A DNA stretch of 64,000 bases, from assembly GCA_036435485.1 (NCBI GenBank), contig CM071598.1, positions 140,596,148 to 140,660,147 of the forward strand, read 5' to 3'. The translations under genes were made by a program, and so were the position numbers. Shown in pieces: positions 57,217-64,000 of the stretch (position 1 is its first letter; every line of letters starts with the position of its first letter). This DNA is from Saposhnikovia divaricata (Eukaryota; Streptophyta; Magnoliopsida; Apiales; Apiaceae). The notes below the pieces were generated by a model. The model was not told the origin of the DNA. It did not search any database and worked only from the letters and a program-made list of their open reading frames with translations.

Positions 57217-60200
57217 ATGGCAACTCAATGAAGACTACCCAAATCAGTAGCTTTCAAGTTTGGTGACTTTGATTTTATGATGAACAATCATGTTGCAGCT
57301 ATCACCAACAAGGATGGGGTGTCAACTGATTTTCACCCAATTATGGACATTATGGCGAAAGGACCATTAAGTTATGCCTTGACAGCATCTCCACAAATTA
57401 ATCAAGTAGCTGTTTCACAAGCTTGGGAGAATGCTGAGGTAATTGATTCTACTCAGAGTCAATCAGGTAAGATTGTTCTACACTTAGGGCAAGACGCATT
57501 TAATATTACTGAATCTGTTGTTAATTCAGTACTTCACTTACCTGTTAGTACAAATTTTGAGAATGTACCATCTGATGATAATGTTAGAACTATGTTATCT
57601 GAATTAGGTTATAATGGACCTCTAGATAACATGAGCCAGTTAAATAGATCCTTTCTTAGGAAAGAATGGTCTTTCTTCTTTGATCAAATCGCTAAATGTT
57701 TTACTGGTAAATGTAGTTCTTTTCAACAAATTACTGCTGTTACATCACATATTGCATATGGCTTGCTTTATAACAGAGTAATTAATTTTGGTCACATTAT
57801 CTTAAATCAGATGTGTATTAAACTTTGGTCAAGAGATCATGACAGGAATATGGTTTATTATCACAGATTCATGCAACTATTTATTAACCATTTCATTCCT
57901 GATGTTGAAGCTAGATTTGGTAGAGAATATTGTGTTTCTTCTTATGTACAGCAAAAGAGAATTTTCTCTGACATTACAAAGAAGGACAATGAAAAGAATC
58001 TAGATGAAATACCTGCATTACACTATCCAAATCATGTTCAGGTACTTCTAAGAACTCATCTTCCTACTATCTATAATTCTTCTTTCTTTGGTGGTGAAAT
58101 GACTCAGGAATCTCAGTTGGAGGAGAACCCCCCTGTGTCTACCCAAGTAGCCAAAAACATTACAGTCTCTGGAACAAGTCTAGAACCAAATTTTGATCCA
58201 CAGCCTATTGTTTCAAAGAAGCCAACCTCTGGTGTTTCTCAAAAGACATCAGTTGTAAGGAAGAAAAGATTTGTCATTTCAAGTAGTAGTTCTAGTGAAG
58301 ATGATGATAATATATCTCTTGCTGAGAGAGCAGAATTGAAGGCTGCAATTCAACTTTCTAAGCTAGGACAAAGAGATGGAACACCTAGTCACAGCCAGGC
58401 TGCAGTCTCGCAAAAGGGAAAACAGTTACTGGATACTGTCTCTCAAAAGACTGTGTCTATTGAAAAAAGATCTCATCCCAAGATCACTTCTGTATCTACA
58501 CCTCTTGAGTATTCTCAAGAAAAATCTGTTGCTCACTATACTAGGAGAACAAGGAGAAAGATTCATTTGTCACCTACACACATAGTGTCAAGTCCAACTA
58601 ACATTATGCAGGTCTCTACAAATAATACTATATCCACGTCAGTATCTGATAAGAGAGATCTGGATCTTGATTCTTCATGGGAAACTACATTGACATACAG
58701 ACTGGCTATGGAACTTATTTCTCTACAAGTGAAGCTTTCCAGGCCTGTTCTAGATTTTCTAACTAAAAGAGTTCCTAAACTTTCATTTCCTGAAGAATAT
58801 GGACTGTTACATCAAAGACTTGATTTAATGAAGACGTACTTCTATGTATCAGTCAGAAAGAAATTACACAAGAAATTTGGACTTCCTAAGCATGTTGCAC
58901 TTCAATCACTTCATGCATATCTATTTGAGAAGGATGTCATTGTTGAAGATGCTTCAGCTCAAGGTGAACAAGAGGAGGTAATTGATAGAGGGAAGCAGTC
59001 AACAGAAGATACTATTGCACCAGTGGTGAATAGTGGAATAGATCAGATCACAGTCACTACAACACAAGAACCATCTAGTCAGAGGTTGGATGACTCAGGA
59101 ATTGTGATGGCTGATGCTGGAAGGTCTTCTGTGATGACTGAGATTGCAAGTGAGAGACCCTATGATATGGGAGGAATGACTTTGATTGATTTTCCTGAAG
59201 ATCAAACCAATATTGTTCTTTCAGAGTCTATCCACCTTGAGGGTGTGTCTCAGCAACCAACACTTAAAGACGGTGACATACTAACTATGGTGTCTAATGA
59301 AGTATTACTGAAGACATCAGAGTCTAGTGTAAAACCTGAAAGTGGTATACTGGAGCCTGTAGTTTCTGGAAAGAAAGTAGATGTTTGTAAGGGTTCAGAG
59401 ACTATAGCAGCTCACTCCTTGGAGAAAACCTCAAGCCCCATGCCATATGAGGAACCCTCTCTCCATGTGAGTTCAGGTATAAAAACTTCTTCTAACCCCT
59501 ATTTTTCTGTAGGTCATGAGAGCACTTATCCAAATTTGAGTGATACACTTGAAAAGATGGATATAGATCCACACACAGAGAGGCTGGCTCCAGACCAGGC
59601 GAAAGGAGAGGTAGAAAGAGTGTTGACTTTAGATAGTCAAAGTGAGAATGAGGGTATGGATGATCAACTCCATAGTGAGGGAGAGAAAATTAGGAAACCA
59701 CCATCGTTTGATTTCTGGGATCAGGTTTTTCCTGAATCTTGGTCTGAAAATATTGGTATGGATGCTGGTACTTATTCTTTTATCAAGATGTATGAGAAGC
59801 ATGACTTAGCACATCACAATGCAAAGCCAGAAGTTAATGCTTAGAAATAGAAAGAGAGGCTTGCAGGGATCATTAACAGAAGAGGTGAAAGGCTAAGACA
59901 AACTTCTACTCAACCAGTACCAGAAGATATTCCTAATGATCCTAGTATTCCTTTGTATGTACTTCCAATTTCAGCTAGAACTGAGACATCAACAGTATCT
60001 GATCAATCTAAGGAGGAGTCAGGATTTGTAGATGTTAGTACACAGAATACTGGTGAAGGACAGGATGATCATACTTCAGCTCCAGATCAGAGAGATGAAG
60101 ATGTTTGTACTTCTACTCAAGTATTATTACTTGAATATCATTCTAAACAGGCAACTTCTTCTACAAGACTTGAAGATAAAGTTCTTTCTGCATCTGAATC

Positions 60201-60537
60201 TAAAGATACAACAAGCACTTCCAACATTGAAGTCAATTCTGAAATTTTACGAAACATTCAGAAATCGCAAAGTGATATTAAATCGAGACTTTAAATTCTT
60301 GAAGAAAACCAAGCCACTATTATGGACAATCAAGCAGTTCTGATGAATCTCATTTGTTCTGTTACTGAATCTCTTGGAATTAATATTGCTGATGTCAAAA
60401 AGGGGGAGATAAAGACAATTCAGAAACAACAACAACAGACTGGGGGAGATAAACAGACTGGGAACAGAACCAAGGGTGACAGAGTTGGTAAATTCTTTCA
60501 TGGAAGTGGTAAAGGAAAAGAAGCATCAAATAGTTGA
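57217..60537 (+). pseudogene. ORF3 of element A (putative plant transposon protein), four in-frame stops
   Basis: One reading frame runs from ATG 57217 to 60537 (1106 codons before the stop), interrupted only by TGA 57229-57231, TAG 59842-59844, TAG 59848-59850 and TAA 60292-60294. The 855-codon stretch 57277-59844 is open. The N-terminal domain matches ORF3 of B: LRKEWSFFFDQIAKCFTGK, HIAYGLLYNRVINFGH, QQKRIFSDITKKD. Then come Ser-rich and basic linkers (YTRRTRRKIHLS), a second folded-looking region near MELISLQVKLSRPVLDFLTK, a long acidic tail, and near the C-terminus ADVKKGEIK, shared with DDVKKGER of B. It lacks the extra C-terminal domain of B. No membrane segment was seen. Function unknown. 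Confidence 0.82.
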
Positions 60538-60690
60538 ATTCTTTCTTCTAAGTACTAGATACATGTCTACATCTGAAGAAGGAAGTACTTAACTTCATGA
60601 TCTTAATTTCATAAATTCTATTCTGGTTGTATTGTTATATATTTTGACATCTACAACTTAGATTTATGCTTCAGATTCTAAAGCATAAAT

Positions 60691-60700
60691 AGGGGGAGAT
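60691..60700 (+). other. polypurine tract of element A
   Basis: AGGGGGAGAT immediately before the 3' LTR. Confidence 0.9.
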
Positions 60701-61309
60701 TGTTAGGAATAATTCATGAGTTGTGATGTTGAGAATAGAATTTTGCTAATACTTCTTGTATATCCTGATCTTATAAAGGATTTAGCACTTTGTACAGGAT
60801 ATATGTGTTAGACAGTAATCTGTGGAGGTTAGTCAGGAACAGTGCGTCAGAGACTACATTTCAGGAACTAAGAGCAGATCCTGATACAGCAAGCCAGATC
60901 TTGATCAAATACTGATGGGATGATTAGATCCTGATGCAATGGGAAATCCTGATGGCAGAACATTGTCATATATAGATTATAATTCTGTTATTAGTTGATA
61001 GGTAGCATTATAAATACTCTCTCTATATTATTGTCAAAAGAGCGAATAGAGAAATATAGAGTGCATATCATGTGAAGCTCTTTATAAGGTTTATATTCGA
61101 GAGTTCGAAACAAACAGAGAGAGAGATTTGTATTGTCAGCAGCTGCTAAAGGTATTGTACACCTTTGGTAGAGTTTGTATTTGATTTATTTTAATACAAA
61201 CAAAGTTTGATTCATTCGTTTGTTGTTGTTCATCTAATCAAGAAAAAATCAGACACGATTATATAACTTGTATTCAACCCCCCCCTTCTACAAGTTATTC
61301 GAGTTAACA
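60701..61309 (+). repeat. 3' LTR of element A
   Basis: 609 bp, TGTTAGGAATAATTC to TTCGAGTTAACA. It lacks a 142-bp segment of the 5' LTR. Its motif copies are partly decayed (ATCTTGAT, GATTAGATCC). Confidence 0.95.
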
Positions 61310-61340
61310 AGTTCTGTTCATCCTGCTAGGGAACGGCAAC

Positions 61341-61815
61341 TTAGGCACAAATGGTAGAGGAGCAACAACAATCTTCTTTCTTGCTTCCTTCAGTTCCACC
61401 CTTGATTGTGTTGTCAATAGCTTCATCAATCTTATCATCGGTGTTTTCTTTTTCTTTCTCATCAATCACAGCATTTGTAGGCATCGGTGGACCATCATAT
61501 GTGAGGCCACTTCTAATAGCAATATCATTAACATTCTCCTTTGGTTGAGTTGATTGTGATGGTAAAGAGCCAGGCTGTCTTGAAAATGAAGAACTGGCCA
61601 ATTGTGCTATCTGAGTTTCCATTATTTTATTGTGAGTTCTCAAGTCTTTGATCTCCCTCATGTTGTCTTCCTGATTCTTTTGCATTTTTATGAGTATCTT
61701 CATCATATCACTCGATTGATCAGGTTGTACAGCTTGATTAGATTGAGGAGCATAATTTTGAGAGGGCTTCTGAAATCCAGGTGGATTCATAGGTCCCCGA
61801 GAAGGCCTATACTAT
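61341..61815 (-). pseudogene. Athila gag C-terminal fragment
   Basis: On the minus strand the frame reads PSRGPMNPPGFQK, then a Gln-rich stretch, a coiled-coil-like MMKILIKMQKNQEDNMREI, HNKIMETQIAQLASS and a Lys/Glu-rich tail. This is typical of Athila gag (the ETQIAQLA segment). It is cut on its 5' side near 61816 by another LTR-like sequence, and on its 3' side by copia element A (AGTTC duplication at 61310). The ORF ends at 61341. Confidence 0.8.
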
Positions 61816-64000
61816 GACGCCCTCCTGACCTGGGGCCTAGATCGGAGGGTCACTGACACTCTAGATGCAAATACCCTAAAAAGGAAATATAAATATAACA
61901 TGATGACTGACCCCAACTCTACTAACCTGGATCTTTCACAGGTAATGGTATGAAACAAGCAAGCTAAACATCTAACTACTTATTATTACAAACCTGAATT
62001 CAATTCACAATTATTATTACAAACCAAAGTTCTCGAAAGTTCTACTGCCAGATCCTCACAACTAACTAAAGATCTCCTCACTGAGCTGTTATTGCATCTA
62101 CCTCGGGAGCTATCTCAAACTGAACCACTTCAGGTCCACGGTAAGTGCGCTCCCTCGAGGTTTGAAAGGTACGGACAATGATTCTTAGATTACTGTCAAA
62201 AAGGATAGACAAAATAATAATCAGCCAACGCTCAGCAAGTAACTAAAAATCTCAACTGAAAATAGTATAACAGGGTATTGCAAAAGATGACAGTAATTCA
62301 AGATATGGCATGATTATCTGAAAACATTAATAATGATCCTGATATAAGAATTTTGATAGGGAATCAACTGATAACAGGATAGCAATAGATATTTCAAAAT
62401 TGTGTAAAGCAATTGACATTTCAATCGGTAAACCAATTTTATTTCATAGTAAATTGAAATTAATCATCATTTTAAGAAAACTGATTGGAGGTTTTTATTT
62501 AATAACAGACAATACGGGTGATCAGCCCATAAAGTCCCCATATCGGACACAAAGTCCCTCTGGACAATAATCCTCTAATTAGGATAGCTTGGGTTCCCAA
62601 GAGGCAACACATTGGCCTATAAAGGATGTTGAACTGGACAAACCAGAACTACACTAATACATACATAAACCGACGGAACCAGCATTACTCGTTCGCCCCG
62701 TCTCTCCAATCGTCAGGAATCTATGGAAACCATTTAGACGGAGTTCCTAACATTTTATTAAAATCTCATTTTAAAAACATTAAGATTTGCAAAACTCTTT
62801 TTAATTTCGTAAAACATTTTAATACTTAATCTTTTCAAAAACCTTTACTTCGAAGTACCTTCGACTCTCTGATAACAGATCAGCCCAGTCTAAGTAACTT
62901 CAAAGTATTTTAAGAAAACGACTCATTTTGATTTGCAATGATAAAAGTTCAAGAGTTTGACTAAGTCTTCTGACAACAATGAAATAGGGACACAAGTCTG
63001 AATCAAGAAGATATAGACTCAAAAAGGCATCAAGGCAATTGATCAGATTACAAGTTTAAGGTACAGTATTATGGGTAATTAAGTTTTTGAATCAGTGTTT
63101 AGGTTATAAAGAAGTTTATATGTTTTTAGGGTCAACATAGGTTTAACTATTCACGGACATAGGTCAGTAGAACACTGGTTTATCTGTCAGTCAATATGGT
63201 ACGATTATGGCAAGCCGTAAGACATATATGGTCAAGAAGCAATTAAAAAAAATTAGGCTACTTTTAGGGTTTATAGTTTATGAAACAGTTGTTGACAGAA
63301 TTCCAGTTACATGAATAGATAGGTTAAACAAGATTTATGATCAACATGGTATAAGATAGGCATGCTTGAATCAACAGGATATATCAGTTCAAGAATGTAA
63401 ACTTCAAGAAAAGACAGAGTTACTTGCCTCCAGTAGAATGCAACAGCTAACAGCTCAGTCATCGATACTCGACCTTAGCTCTTCCTTTATTGTTAGGTCC
63501 TACATCCTTCGTATCTACATAAACCATAAGTACTACTTTAGAATACTATACTTTCTAATACGTCTCATCCTATTCTACCCAAACGATTCTTATAACGCGT
63601 TAATACTTAACATATATCACGCATACTGGATATACTTGCCAAATAGTTAACTATGACCAGATAGACACATAATCACATAGCATTTATAACATGCAATCAT
63701 GTAAGCCACTTAAGCACTTAACAAATAATACCAACTTGACTTGTAATTTAGCTTATAACCTTATATTTAAATTTTACGACTTATAATTCTAACGAAAAGC
63801 AGGCAACACTTCCTTTGTTTATAGGACTATCCTGTCGGAAAATATCCGACTCAAAATCACAACCAAAGTTATCCGATGGATTATAAATCCACCTACACTT
63901 CCCAATGGATTCTATATTATCATAGTAACTCATAATTATACTACTTACCACGTATATTCGAAATCATTCATAATCATTGCTAAATCAATCATTAACTAAA
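61816..64000. other. LTR-like non-coding sequence of an unidentified element, runs off the window
   Basis: From about 61816 the Athila gag stops and sequence of a different character begins with TGACGCCCTCCTGACCTGGG. No protein domain was found through 64000. Composition and phrases such as CAGCAAGTAACTAAAAATCTC suggest a long gypsy-type LTR (Tekay-like chromovirus possible). A second boundary is not in the window. Short ORFs here are not convincing. Confidence 0.4.

Larger units (their letters stand above)
37441..61309 (+). mobile_element. Ty1/copia element A (SIRE/Maximus-like), carrying nested element B
   Basis: A 23.9-kb insertion with TSD AGTTC (37436-37440 and 61310-61314) inside the Athila gag-pol. 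Without element B (11.8 kb) it is about 12 kb. Order: 5' LTR, initiator-Met PBS, gag, [B], protease-integrase-RT-RNase H, a motif-rich noncoding region containing an antisense ORF, a large sense ORF3, polypurine tract, 3' LTR. Size, copia domain order and the extra ORF downstream of pol match SIRE/Maximus-type elements. Its LTRs differ at about a dozen sites plus one 142-bp length difference. Confidence 0.92.

Noticed and set aside
60247..60501. 84-residue minus-strand ORF
   Set aside because: Shadow of the ORF3 tail. No promoter or start context, unlike the antisense ORF at 56549.
63366..63650. 94-residue plus-strand ORF
   Set aside because: AT-rich LTR-like context, Ile/Tyr-rich low-complexity translation, no domain.

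Overview
This is nuclear DNA from a plant. The coding style (12-exon gene, GT-AG introns), an organellar-type tyrosyl-tRNA synthetase, a plant sterol 3beta-HSD/decarboxylase fused to a reticulon domain, and Athila, Tat and large SIRE-like copia retrotransposons all indicate a repeat-rich dicot. An asterid is my guess, from general impression only. There are no prokaryotic features, rRNA genes or convincing tRNA genes.

Layout. 1-2553: 3' part of a Tat-lineage Ty3/gypsy element with an antisense extra ORF, a 79-bp tandem array, polypurine tract and 3' LTR. 2554-4480: AT-rich spacer. 4516-7618: an organellar TyrRS gene broken by a short LTR retrotransposon (5092-6773, TSD AGAAT) and an 11-bp duplication. 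7740-9000: an LTR-like fragment and a decayed pogo/CENP-B-like transposase. 9852-20800 (minus): the one intact host gene, a 12-exon, 577-residue 3beta-HSD/decarboxylase-reticulon protein. Its introns hold an hAT element, a MITE with long terminal inverted repeats, a TRIM and several microsatellites. 21294-24446: Helitron-like AT-rich DNA. 24492-26855 (minus): an RTE-type LINE with an inverted 5' end, followed by an older LINE scrap.

28015 to the right edge is nested retrotransposons. The oldest is an Athila element on the minus strand (3' LTR 28015-29389, env-like ORF, integrase-RT-protease to 37435, gag remnant 61341-61815). Copia element A (37441-61309, TSD AGTTC) sits inside Athila. Copia element B (40568-52383) sits inside A, between A's gag and pol. 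A further LTR-like sequence begins near 61816 and cuts the Athila gag.

Most interesting: elements A and B each carry a large ORF3 downstream of pol, and each is studded with its own short motif on both strands: AAACTCTG in B, ATCCTGAT in A. The motifs cluster in the LTRs and in the noncoding stretch between pol and ORF3. A also has a separate antisense ORF with its own TATA box and a strong start context, and the Tat element has a comparable antisense gene. One hypothesis is that these extra genes encode element-specific factors recognising the element's own motif, analogous to the VANC anti-silencing proteins of VANDAL transposons. That link is inference.
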